DNA of 13,217 nucleotides. Origin: Chloroflexota bacterium (GTDB lineage: Bacteria; Chloroflexota; Anaerolineae; JAADDB01). The translations under genes and the position numbers were made by a program. Below are positions 1-6,902 of the stretch, piece after piece. Location: positions 1 through 13,217 of the forward strand of contig JAADDB010000023.1 of the NCBI GenBank assembly GCA_013154135.1, given 5' to 3'. The stretch's first letter is position 1. Each line of letters opens with the position of its first letter. The notes below the pieces were generated by a model. That model was given only the letters and a program-made list of their open reading frames with translations, was not told the DNA's origin and did not search any database.

Positions 1-30
1 ACGATGAACGACTAACGAGTTAGGTCGCAT

Positions 31-1590
31 ATGGACACGTTGGTTAATTTGTTTTCTTGGCTTATCACACCATGGCTTCCCTTGGCCCTGTTGGTGGGGA
101 TGGGCATCCTCCTTTTACCTTGGAGGGTACGCCACATCCCCCATTTCACGCGGGGCGGTGTTCTCCTCGCCACGGGGATCGTGTGGTTCTGGGTGGTGGC
201 CTTTGGCTTCTCCCCCATTCCCCTGGTTCACACCCTGACCCTCCGGGGCCCCCTGGACATGTCCATTACCCTGCTGCTCCGGTTGGACAAAGGCCATTGG
301 CTCTTTACCTTTCTGGCAGCCACGGCCGCGTTTGCCGGCAGCTTCCTCCTTCCGCCCCGTCTCCCCGCGGGCAGAACGCCGGGCCCCAGCACAGCCCTTT
401 TCCTCCTCGCGGGAACCCTGTTGACCACCATGGCAGGGAACCTGCTCACCCTCCTGCTGGGGTGGGCCATCACGAACGCGGCGTACTTGGGAGTGCTGTT
501 GAGCGGCGGAGCCCGGGCCACATGGCGGACCGTGGGACTGGTACTCCTGAGCGGCATTCTCCTGTGGGCCGTCCTTGCGGCAGCGCCTCCTGCGATGGCC
601 ATTCGCCCCTGGGACGAAACCCGCTTCCCCGCGTGGGCCCTGGCCTTTATGGGAGGAAGCGTCTGGCTCTACCTGGGCGCCTACCCCTTTCACCGGCAGC
701 ACCGTCTGGCCGCGCCGGGGATCCCGGCCCCCTGGTTGTGGCTGGACGTGATGGCCGGCGCGTCTTGGGCCTGGCGTTGGGCCACCCTGGAAGGCGCCTC
801 TCAAGTGTGGCACCATCCCGCGTGGATTGCCCTGGCCCTCTTTGCCGCGTTCGGCAGCGCCCTCGCCTCATGGCTATCCGAATCGCCCCGAGCACGACTG
901 ATTTGGGCCCTTATCCAACGAGCCGGTCTCCTCTTGCTCATCCCCCTCCTCCCGGAGGCGTGGATTTACCCCAGCATGATCGCGCTGAGCGCGGCCATTG
1001 TCCTCGCCGGAGGCGCGCTCCTCATCCTCCACACACGACACCTGGCATACGGACAAAATGTGGCTTACTTGCTGGCCTTGGCCCTCTTCTGGGGCCTCCC
1101 CTGGACCGCCGGGGCCCCGGTACGAGCCCTGATAGCCACCCTGTGGGAACAAGCTCCCGGACTAGGCCTTCTCCTGCTCATCTCCGATGCCCTGGTCCTG
1201 GGAAGCATCCTCTCCCCGCCAAAGTGGAGCGGCATTGCCCGGCGGAGGGAGATCATCCGCGTGACCTTATACGTGCTTCCCGCAATCCTCGTGGGATACC
1301 GGATGAGTGAGGGCATATCCCTACCGCCGGCCACGTGGCTCTGGACCGTGGGGATTCCCCTGGTGTTGGGCGGCTTACTCGCCTGGCAACGTCCACGGGT
1401 GTTCGTGGACATGCGCAACTGGGCCTGGGGAATGCGGGTCATGGCCCACCTTCAGCCCTGGGAAACCGGTGTGCGCGAGGTGATTCATTGGAGCCTCCTC
1501 GCGCTGGGAGGCATGACAACGTTGATAGAAGGCGCGGGATGGGCCGCTTGGCTCCTCTTCGCCGCGTTCATCTACATCCTGTTGCACTGA
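31..1590 (+). CDS. Divergent antiporter-like membrane subunit (NuoL/M/N-MrpA/D fold), first gene of the operon
   Basis: Encodes a 519-aa, very hydrophobic protein with roughly 14 likely membrane helices and no signal peptide other than the first helix. Landmarks of the proton-conducting antiporter family can be aligned from memory. These are a GNLLTLLLGWA stretch (136-146) like the helix-5 region, a PFH motif (219-221) like the broken helix 7, an LIWALIQRAG stretch (290-299) like the usual KRLLAYSSI..G segment, GLPWTAG (355-361) like GIPPTAG, and a C-terminal IEGAGWAAWLL like the LEGxGG tail of some NuoN/Mrp-type proteins. The helix-5 Glu position is Ala146, the helix-7 Lys position (five before PFH) is Tyr214, and the helix-12 Lys/Glu position is Arg365. 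Such proteins normally sit in Complex I, Mrp antiporters or membrane hydrogenases. Here the loss of charges suggests a structural or altered role (inference). The ATG at 31 follows a weak AGG six bases upstream. A TAA at 13-15 could end an upstream operon member. The next gene starts 8 bp downstream. Confidence 0.8.
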   Translation: MDTLVNLFSWLITPWLPLALLVGMGILLLPWRVRHIPHFTRGGVLLATGIVWFWVVAFGFSPIPLVHTLTLRGPLDMSITLLLRLDKGHWLFTFLAATAAFAGSFLLPPRLPAGRTPGPSTALFLLAGTLLTTMAGNLLTLLLGWAITNAAYLGVLLSGGARATWRTVGLVLLSGILLWAVLAAAPPAMAIRPWDETRFPAWALAFMGGSVWLYLGAYPFHRQHRLAAPGIPAPWLWLDVMAGASWAWRWATLEGASQVWHHPAWIALALFAAFGSALASWLSESPRARLIWALIQRAGLLLLIPLLPEAWIYPSMIALSAAIVLAGGALLILHTRHLAYGQNVAYLLALALFWGLPWTAGAPVRALIATLWEQAPGLGLLLLISDALVLGSILSPPKWSGIARRREIIRVTLYVLPAILVGYRMSEGISLPPATWLWTVGIPLVLGGLLAWQRPRVFVDMRNWAWGMRVMAHLQPWETGVREVIHWSLLALGGMTTLIEGAGWAAWLLFAAFIYILLH

Positions 1591-1598
1591 GGAAGAAG

Positions 1599-2252
1599 AT
1601 GCCCGATTGGTCCCGAGTGTTAGAATCGCTGCCCCAAATACCACCGCCGCAACTGGCCACCCAGGTGGAGCCCTGGACTCCCTACCTGTTGGGCGGCCTG
1701 GCCCTTGTCCTGGTCCTTCTCATCGTCACGGAGAACTGGCGGTGGTCCCTTTTCCTTTGGGGAAGTGTAGGGCCCCTCACCGCCGCGCTTATGGTGGGAA
1801 CACTCCCCCTCCCCTGGGTCATCACCCGGATGTTGGCGCCGGCCCTGAACGGCGCACTCCTCTGGCTCGGGCTCCGACGTTGGCCTCCCCGCATCTCCAG
1901 CCGGTGGGGATGGGGTCCCCGTTGGGCCTTCATCCCCGTAGCTGCCATGCTCTTCTTCCAATTGCGCCTGTACAAATCCCACCTCTGGTTGGACCCTGTA
2001 CGAGGAGACGCGGTGCTCCTGCTCCTGCTGGGCAGCCTCTTCCTCCTCGCTCTTCACGGCACCACATTGCACAGCACGTTGGCCTTGCTCCTCCTAATCC
2101 AAGGAAGTGTGATGCTCTTGGCCCCCTTGCCCATGCCCCAGACGTGGATTTATCCCCTCACCCTGTTGGACATGGGAGCAGGATTGGTCGGAAGCATGTT
2201 ACTGGCCAGCGAGGGCCTATTCGTCCGGGGACAGAGGAGGAGCGCGCGATGA
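1599..2252 (+). CDS. Small polytopic membrane protein, possibly HyfE-like
   Basis: Encodes 217 aa, with about six or seven hydrophobic segments separated by short basic loops such as LRRWPPRISSRWG. The frame is open upstream to 1335, but the ATG at 1599 is preceded by GAGG at 1589-1592 and starts just after the stop of the preceding gene, so it is the likely start. I recognise no catalytic motif. Its length (HyfE of hydrogenase 4 is about 216 aa), its place between two antiporter-like proteins (compare the HyfD-HyfE-HyfF order) and the pattern near its C-terminus (QGSVMLL, then a short loop, then LLDMGAGLVGSMLL) suggest a HyfE-like small subunit of an energy-converting membrane complex. That is inference, and sequence identity looks low. 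Its stop overlaps the next start in an ATGA arrangement (2249-2252), pointing to translational coupling and a shared complex. Confidence 0.75.
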   Translation: MPDWSRVLESLPQIPPPQLATQVEPWTPYLLGGLALVLVLLIVTENWRWSLFLWGSVGPLTAALMVGTLPLPWVITRMLAPALNGALLWLGLRRWPPRISSRWGWGPRWAFIPVAAMLFFQLRLYKSHLWLDPVRGDAVLLLLLGSLFLLALHGTTLHSTLALLLLIQGSVMLLAPLPMPQTWIYPLTLLDMGAGLVGSMLLASEGLFVRGQRRSAR

Positions 2253-3601
2253 GCGGGGTGACCTTTCTCTTCCTCTACGGACTTGTGTGGAGCAGTGTGG
2301 CCCTGTTGGCGAACCGATGGCGCCGACTTCACGCGCTGGTGTGGATGAGCGGTGCCTTGGCCAGTTTGTGGATAGGGGCCCGCTGGCCGGAAGACCGACC
2401 TGTGCTGGTGTTAGGTCGAGAAGTCTGGCTCCGCCACCCCTTTGTATGGCATGATCTCACCTTCCGCGTGGACGCGGAAGCGCGACATATGTGGTGGATT
2501 CTAGGCCTTGCCGTGCTGGTGTGGAGCGGATTGGCCTTCCTCCTCCCCCGCTGGGGCAAGGGGTTGGGATGGCTCCCCCTGCTCATCCTGACGGCCATAC
2601 CTGCCATCACCGTACAAAGTGTGTGGGGAGTGGCCTGGGGATTGGCCATCTGGGTGTTGGGGACCACGTTCTTCACCCAAGGTGGAGCCGCCGGCCATGT
2701 ACACGGCGGTTGGCGGTGGTCTTTTCCCCTCGTGCTTGCCGCAATCCTGGGGTTCTTCCTCCTCTACCCCCCTGACCCGAACACAGCCCAAATCCCCCCT
2801 TGGCAAATTGCGCTGACCGCCATCATCCTCATATTGACAACCCAATTGTTCCCGCTGCACACGGGCTTGCTCGCGCTGACCCAGGGGAGTGAACCGATCC
2901 GCGGGGCATGGGCCTGGTGGATTCACACCCTGGTCGTGATGGTCGGTTTCATCCGCCTCGGTGCCCACGCGGAGTTGGTGCAAGCCCAGTGGAACGCCCT
3001 GGACTGGTTCCAGTTCCTCGCCTATCTGACGTTGATCTGGAGTGGGGTAGCTGCCCTGACCACCAACAACGTGCGGCGTCTTTGGGGATACGCGGCGTTG
3101 TACAATTGGGCTTTGACGTTCGCCCTGTGGATCGCGGCGCCCACATCCCGTGGTACCTGGGAATGGACGCTGGCCGTCCGTTGGTTGGCCCTGGGCATCG
3201 GGGGATTTGCCCTGACCACGTTGCTGTCCGCGGGAGAAACCGGAGATCTGGAACACCTCAGCGGGTGGGCACGACGCCGCCCCTGGAGCGTGACCGCGTG
3301 GGCCATCAGTGTGGCCACCTTAGCCGGTGTGCCCTTTACCCCGGGATTCTGGACCCAATGGCTGGTCCACTTCCACCTGGCTACTGCATCACCCCTTTCC
3401 TGGTTGGCGTTAATCGGCGGCATGGGGGTGGCGTTGGGACTCATCCGGGCACTGGTCACCCTGTGGGGTCCCTTGCGAGATCGCCTGTTGGTGCGTGAGG
3501 GGGATGGGGAAAGCTTTGCCCTTATCGTCCTCAGTGGACTCCTGGTGAGCGGGGCCCTCTTCCCCACCTGGCTGGCCGCGTTGGGCCGCCTGCTGTGGTG
3601 A
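2249..3601 (+). CDS. Divergent antiporter-like membrane subunit (NuoM/N-like), third gene of the operon
   Basis: Encodes a 450-aa protein with about 12-13 likely membrane helices. The ATG at 2249 overlaps the preceding stop (ATGA) and has GGAGG at 2236-2240, so it is preferred over the longer open frame. Family landmarks are clearer here than in the first gene: RVDAEARHMWW (73-83) like the DxLSxxF segment, FPLH (201-204) like PFH of helix 7, NNVRRLWGYAALYNWAL (273-289) like the DLKRLLAYSSI segment, and DLEHLSGWARRRPW followed by LAGVPFTPGF (358-367) like LxGIPPTxGF. The usual Glu of helix 5 is Gly131, the Lys five before PFH is Thr197, and the helix-12 Lys/Glu is Gln370. So the fold looks retained while the proton path looks dismantled (inference). 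It is the last gene of the plus-strand operon, with 98 bp before the convergent AOR gene ends and only a weak hairpin (CTGAG/CTCAG, 3612-3630) in that gap. Confidence 0.82.
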   Translation: MSGVTFLFLYGLVWSSVALLANRWRRLHALVWMSGALASLWIGARWPEDRPVLVLGREVWLRHPFVWHDLTFRVDAEARHMWWILGLAVLVWSGLAFLLPRWGKGLGWLPLLILTAIPAITVQSVWGVAWGLAIWVLGTTFFTQGGAAGHVHGGWRWSFPLVLAAILGFFLLYPPDPNTAQIPPWQIALTAIILILTTQLFPLHTGLLALTQGSEPIRGAWAWWIHTLVVMVGFIRLGAHAELVQAQWNALDWFQFLAYLTLIWSGVAALTTNNVRRLWGYAALYNWALTFALWIAAPTSRGTWEWTLAVRWLALGIGGFALTTLLSAGETGDLEHLSGWARRRPWSVTAWAISVATLAGVPFTPGFWTQWLVHFHLATASPLSWLALIGGMGVALGLIRALVTLWGPLRDRLLVREGDGESFALIVLSGLLVSGALFPTWLAALGRLLW

Positions 3602-3699
3602 GGCATCGGAGCTGAGTGAGCGGGGCTCAGTGAAGACACCCGGGGGGCACAGCCAAGCCGGCATAACACGGCCGACTTCACCATGCCCCCAAAAGTTGT

Positions 3700-5556
3700 T
3701 CACACGCGGTCAAGTCCCAGCTCTGCCAATTTCTCCGGGGTGGGCATACCTGTTTCCGGATCCCAGCCTCGCGCGGCGTAATACTCCGGCATGATGATGG
3801 ACATGTCGGGCAAAACACCGGCTGCACTTCCATCCGGGCGGGGTTCAAATTCCAGGCGATAGGGCAGGCGATCGTCCGCCGCGCCCACGCCCAGACGTCC
3901 GTTGATGAGTCGCTTGAGGTTGAAGATGCGCTCTCCCGTGCGATACACGGTGGCCACATCCCAATCCCAACCCAGCGCTTTGTTGATCAGATCAGCGACG
4001 AGGGCCGGACCGGCCAGGCCTTTGATGATGAACTTGCAGAGCCCGATGGTGTTGTACAAGGCCACGTAATCCTGATATCGCTTTGCCATGCGACCGGCCT
4101 CCCGGCTGGCAAAGCGGTCCGGATGGGCCTCGTAGTAGAGGTCGGGCACCTTGAGCCCGTACCCTTGCCAGTAACTGCACGATTCCATGTGGCACGCGCC
4201 TCGGTTGGCCGTCGCGTAATTCGCGGCCATGTCCACGAACGCGCGGGGATCGTGGTAGGGCACCTCAAGCCCTTTCACGTGCACGGCAAAGCGTTCCGTC
4301 TCCGGACCCAGGGCCTGGCTCATACGGCGCACTCCGTTGGCCACAAAGTCCCCAAAACCCTCCCGGAACGCAATTTGCTTCACCAGGGCAATGGTCATCT
4401 CCGGGTCTCCCCAACGCAACGTCAGGCCCCCCGTGTCCTTCTCCGAGAGGAACCCTTTCTCGAAGGCTTCCACAGCAAAGGCGATGCTGGCGGACGTGGA
4501 AATGGTGTCCAGGCCGAAATCATTGCACAGGTGATTGATGTACGCGATGCTCTCCAGGTTGTCGTTCAACAACATACCGCCAAACCCGGCCAGCGTTTCG
4601 TACTCAGGGCCTTCGCCCTTGACCCCTTTGTAGGGTCCTTCGGTGATCTCCACGGCTTTGCCACATCCAATGGGGCAGGCGAAACAGAACGTGTGTTTCC
4701 AGAAGATCGTCTCCGCGATCTTCTGACCGGAGATCTCATAAGAGCGTCCTCCCCAGGTGCCGTCCCGCCAGTTGCGCAAGGGGAGATCGCCGTACTCCTC
4801 CGTCGCGGGGACGCCCCCTGCGGTGCCCAGGAGGCTCAAACTCTTGGCGTATTCCTTGATGGTGCTGTTTGCCTCGCGCACCAGTTGCCGGAACCCTTTG
4901 GGATCCGCGTAGGAAGGTCTATCCTTGCCTCGGACCACAATGGCCTTCAAGCGCTTGCTGCCCATAAGAGCGCCCATCCCGGTACGTCCGGCCGCGCGGG
5001 CATGGTAGCGTCCCCCTTGCATGACCGCCGCGTAGAGGACCAAACGCTCGCCGGCCGGGCCGATGGTCGCCACTTGGGCCTTGGGATCGGTCTCCTCGCG
5101 GAGCATATCAAAGGTGTCGAAATGGCCCTTCCCCCACACGTGCGTAGCCGGCCGGATTTCCACCGTGCCGTTCGTCCCATCGATCCAGATGTACACAGGC
5201 TCGCTGGCCTGTCCTTCGATGACCAGTCCGTCAAACCCACTGAACCGTAGCTCCGCGGCCCAATGCCCTCCCATGCTGGATTCTCCCCAAATGCCGGTGA
5301 GCGGGGAACGACCGCACCAGGAAGAGCGACAGCCGGTGGGAGAAAAAGTGCCACTCAAGAGCCCGTTGAACACGTAGAGCTTATTGCGGGGATCCAAAGG
5401 AGGAATGGCCGGGTCCATCTCTTGCCAGTAGAGCCAAGCGGCATAGCCACTGCCCAGGGTAAAGCGACGCACGTCCTCTTCAGGGATGGGAACGACCTCC
5501 CACGTTCGTCGCGTCAGATCCACACGCAGGTAACGTCCGGCGTAGACTTTCGCCAT
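3700..5556 (-). CDS. aor: Tungsten-type aldehyde ferredoxin oxidoreductase
   Basis: Encodes a 618-aa enzyme of the usual AOR length, predicted to be cytoplasmic. The family oxidises aldehydes to carboxylic acids, or reduces acids, using a tungsten (or molybdenum) bis-pterin, a [4Fe-4S] cluster and ferredoxin. The N-terminal domain shows GRSPLTGIWGESSMGG (82-97) and AGRTGMGALMGSKRLKAIVV (189-208), both typical. The cluster ligands are visible as C291, C294 and C298 in CFACPIGC, with the fourth at C507 in GLC. The cofactor-binding motifs appear as NDFGLD (345-350) and NTIGLC (502-507). P. furiosus AOR has Asp at the first position of the second motif, whereas this protein has Asn502. GPEYET (316-321) and NRGACH (451-456) hold the likely counterparts of the active-site Glu and His. 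The ATG is preceded on its strand by AAGGAGG five bases away. No ferredoxin subunit or cofactor gene is adjacent. The physiological substrate cannot be told from sequence. Confidence 0.95.
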   Translation of the reverse strand: MAKVYAGRYLRVDLTRRTWEVVPIPEEDVRRFTLGSGYAAWLYWQEMDPAIPPLDPRNKLYVFNGLLSGTFSPTGCRSSWCGRSPLTGIWGESSMGGHWAAELRFSGFDGLVIEGQASEPVYIWIDGTNGTVEIRPATHVWGKGHFDTFDMLREETDPKAQVATIGPAGERLVLYAAVMQGGRYHARAAGRTGMGALMGSKRLKAIVVRGKDRPSYADPKGFRQLVREANSTIKEYAKSLSLLGTAGGVPATEEYGDLPLRNWRDGTWGGRSYEISGQKIAETIFWKHTFCFACPIGCGKAVEITEGPYKGVKGEGPEYETLAGFGGMLLNDNLESIAYINHLCNDFGLDTISTSASIAFAVEAFEKGFLSEKDTGGLTLRWGDPEMTIALVKQIAFREGFGDFVANGVRRMSQALGPETERFAVHVKGLEVPYHDPRAFVDMAANYATANRGACHMESCSYWQGYGLKVPDLYYEAHPDRFASREAGRMAKRYQDYVALYNTIGLCKFIIKGLAGPALVADLINKALGWDWDVATVYRTGERIFNLKRLINGRLGVGAADDRLPYRLEFEPRPDGSAAGVLPDMSIIMPEYYAARGWDPETGMPTPEKLAELGLDRV

Positions 5557-5600
5557 GATTGCCTCCTTGTGGTGAGATAATAGACGAGCCTATCCCGGAT

Positions 5601-5628
5601 ATTGTACTCCGACCTGCCCAAACATCAA
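5601..5628 (-). promoter_or_regulatory. Promoter of the AOR gene
   Basis: Read on the minus strand, TTGATG (5623-5628) and TACAAT (5601-5606) are separated by 16 bp and match the sigma70 -35 and -10 boxes at 4/6 and 5/6. Transcription would begin near 5594, giving a leader of about 38 nt that contains the strong AAGGAGG ribosome site of the AOR gene. The call rests on motif match and position only. Confidence 0.55.
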
Positions 5629-5653
5629 AGGTGAGCCCAGCTGAAAAACCGCC

Positions 5654-5684
5654 CCGAGGGGACAGCCGGGGGCTATGTCCTCGG
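5654..5684. repeat. 31-nt hairpin between the divergent promoters
   Basis: The left arm CCGA(GG)GGACA and right arm TGTCC-TCGG pair with a two-base bulge. Inside them AGCC (5664-5667) pairs with GGCT (5671-5674) around a GGG loop. On the minus strand the stem is followed, six bases later, by TTTTT (5644-5648 on the plus strand). It could therefore be an intrinsic terminator for transcripts running towards the AOR promoter, or a two-fold protein site. Which of these it is cannot be decided here. Confidence 0.4.
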
Positions 5685-5768
5685 CTATCCGTTCACATCG
5701 CCCGAGATGTATCCGTCCGCCCAATGCCCAACCCCCTCTCCTGCCGCGTGTCCAAACGCACGCCAACA

Positions 5769-5810
5769 TTTGCCCTACAAAAAAAGTTGTGGCAAAATTT
5801 GTCTTACAAA
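5769..5810. promoter_or_regulatory. Tandem 13-nt operator-like repeats at the response-regulator promoter
   Basis: TTTGCCCTACAAA (5769-5781) and TTTGTCTTACAAA (5798-5810) are direct repeats 29 bp apart, identical at 11 of 13 positions. The second is a perfect dyad (TTTGT, 3 nt, ACAAA) and the first a near-perfect one. The second copy covers the -35 box of the plus-strand promoter. An overlapping inverted repeat, TTTGCC (5769-5774) with GGCAAA (5791-5796), also lies here. Two dyads about three helical turns apart, one over the -35 box, are what a dimeric repressor or a PhoB-type response regulator site would look like. The binding protein is unknown, and autoregulation by the downstream response regulator is inference. 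Confidence 0.45.
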
Positions 5811-5827
5811 TCGACATCGTATATACT
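5799..5827 (+). promoter_or_regulatory. Sigma70-type promoter of the response-regulator gene
   Basis: TTGTCT (5799-5804) and TATACT (5822-5827) are separated by exactly 17 bp, and the surrounding segment is locally AT-rich in otherwise GC-rich DNA. The predicted start is near 5834, leaving a long leader of about 229 nt before the ATG at 6063. The -35 box lies inside an operator-like dyad (5798-5810), so the promoter is probably regulated. Confidence 0.6.
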
Positions 5828-5833
5828 ATAAGT

Positions 5834-6062
5834 GGACGAGTTGCTAACGGACGTGGGGTAAACTGGAAAAATCTACAGGCTATGCTGGAACCGATAGGCC
5901 CCTGTGCAACCGTGGTGGTTCACATGACGGGGGCAGGGGTACATCGTTAAGGGGGAATTGACCCGAACGGGTCATTCTCTTGTCGATTGGTTGTGTCGAA
6001 GCGGGGGAAACGTTTCGTCATTTCAATTTAACCAAACACCTTTAGAAAGGGGGAACTTCAAC
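5834..6062 (+). other. Long foldable 5' leader of the response-regulator mRNA
   Basis: About 229 nt lie between the predicted start and the coding region, with no convincing small gene. Visible stems are TGTG-c-AACC (5903-5911) with GGTTCACA (5917-5924) around a five-base loop; an enclosing CCCC (5899-5902) that can pair with GGGG at 5929-5932 or, alternatively, 5936-5939; and TGACCC/GGGTCA (5959-5964/5969-5974) with a four-base loop followed by TTCTCTT. The choice of partners for CCCC, and the U-rich run after the last stem, would allow switching or attenuation. I do not recognise a known riboswitch class. The segment ends with the ribosome site AAAGGGGG (6047-6054). Confidence 0.35.
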
Positions 6063-6791
6063 ATGGGTGGAAAAGATTACAAAGTGCTCATCGTGGATGA
6101 CGATCCGTCCCTGTTGCTGATGCTCAGGCAACAGCTTGAGCAGGCGGGGTACGAGGTCTACACTGCGGAGAGTGGCCGGGAAGCGTTGAAGGTCTTCTTT
6201 GATTACCGACCTGACCTGGTCATTCTGGATACCCGAATGCCGGAGATGGATGGGTACACCTTGATCGAGCGCATTCGCGAGGTCTCGGACGTGCCCATCA
6301 TTATCCTCAGCGCGTACGGCGAGGAAGAGGATGTGGTACGTGGGTTGGAGGCCGGCGCGGACGACTACGTGCTGAAGCCCTACCGGTTCCAGGAGCTCCT
6401 GGCCCGGATTCGCTCCCTCCTGCGACGGTACATGGCGTACAAGCAGGAACCGCCGATCACGTATCAGGATGACTTCCTCACCATCGACCTGAAGAGCCGC
6501 CGGGTCACTCGGGAAGGGGAAGAGATCCATCTGACCCCCACCGAGTTCCGGTTGTTGGCTGCCTTGCTGGAAAACGCGGACCAGGTGGTGAGCAACCGGG
6601 AGCTGTTGAACCGGGTCTGGGGCTGGGAGTTCCGCAATGACGTGGACTACCCGCGCATCTACATCTGGCACCTGCGCCGGAAGATCGAGCCGGACCCCAA
6701 GCGCCCCACGTACATCCGCACGGAATACGGCATCGGGTATCGGTTCGTACCCCAGAACCGCAAGGGGCTCAGCCGGGGATATCCGGAATAA
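6063..6791 (+). CDS. OmpR/PhoB-family response regulator
   Basis: Encodes a 242-aa DNA-binding response regulator of a two-component system. The receiver domain (about 1-120) has the acidic pocket DDD (12-14), the phospho-acceptor Asp56 in LDTRMPEMDG, the switch Ser83 in LSAY, and Lys105 in LKPY. A short linker leads to a winged-helix DNA-binding domain (about 135-232), with LTPTEFRLLAAL, the recognition-helix region and the C-terminal hairpin YGIGYRF. All key residues are present. The ATG at 6063 is chosen over the longer frame from 5958 because AAAGGGGG precedes it and the protein then starts at the receiver domain. No histidine kinase is beside it, so it is an orphan in this window. It is divergent from the AOR gene, which makes that gene a candidate target, along with its own promoter (inference). 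Confidence 0.96.
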   Translation: MGGKDYKVLIVDDDPSLLLMLRQQLEQAGYEVYTAESGREALKVFFDYRPDLVILDTRMPEMDGYTLIERIREVSDVPIIILSAYGEEEDVVRGLEAGADDYVLKPYRFQELLARIRSLLRRYMAYKQEPPITYQDDFLTIDLKSRRVTREGEEIHLTPTEFRLLAALLENADQVVSNRELLNRVWGWEFRNDVDYPRIYIWHLRRKIEPDPKRPTYIRTEYGIGYRFVPQNRKGLSRGYPE

Positions 6792-6817
6792 ACCTCCTGC
6801 GGTCCTAAACCCGTTTA

Positions 6818-6858
6818 CGACGAGCGGAGCACTTGAAGTGTACGTGCTCCGCTCGTTG
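6818..6858. terminator. Strong hairpin terminator between convergent genes
   Basis: The perfect 13-bp arms ACGAGCGGAGCAC (6820-6832) and GTGCTCCGCTCGT (6844-6856) are extended by one wobble and one CG pair, with an 11-nt loop. The hairpin sits 26 nt after the response-regulator stop and about 45 nt after the end of cmk on the other strand, so it probably serves both. There is no clear T-run on either side, so it may work with Rho or as an mRNA 3' stabiliser. Confidence 0.65.
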
Positions 6859-6902
6859 CATATAAGGCGGATGGGCACACACAACCTATCACCATGGATG
6901 GT

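Noticed and set aside
11..11. CRISPR array or phage-like region anywhere in the window
   Set aside because: No regularly spaced identical direct repeats and no integrase, capsid or terminase-like proteins were seen on either strand.
57..1310. 417-codon plus-strand frame inside the first membrane gene
   Set aside because: Its Pro-, Gly- and Arg-rich translation is typical of a GC-rich frame shadow, and the overlapping frame has coherent membrane helices and family motifs.
3602..3699. Hairpins CTGAG/CTCAG (3612-3630) and GCCG/CGGC (3657-3672) as terminators between the membrane operon and the AOR gene
   Set aside because: The stems are only four or five pairs with long loops and no T-run, which is not enough to call a terminator.
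4123..5250. 375-codon plus-strand open frame across the AOR gene
   Set aside because: It is an antisense shadow of a gene with clear family motifs, and its translation resembles no protein family.
5675..5950. 91-codon plus-strand frame in the AOR/response-regulator intergenic region
   Set aside because: It would span the predicted promoter and operators, lacks a ribosome site, and has no recognisable domain.
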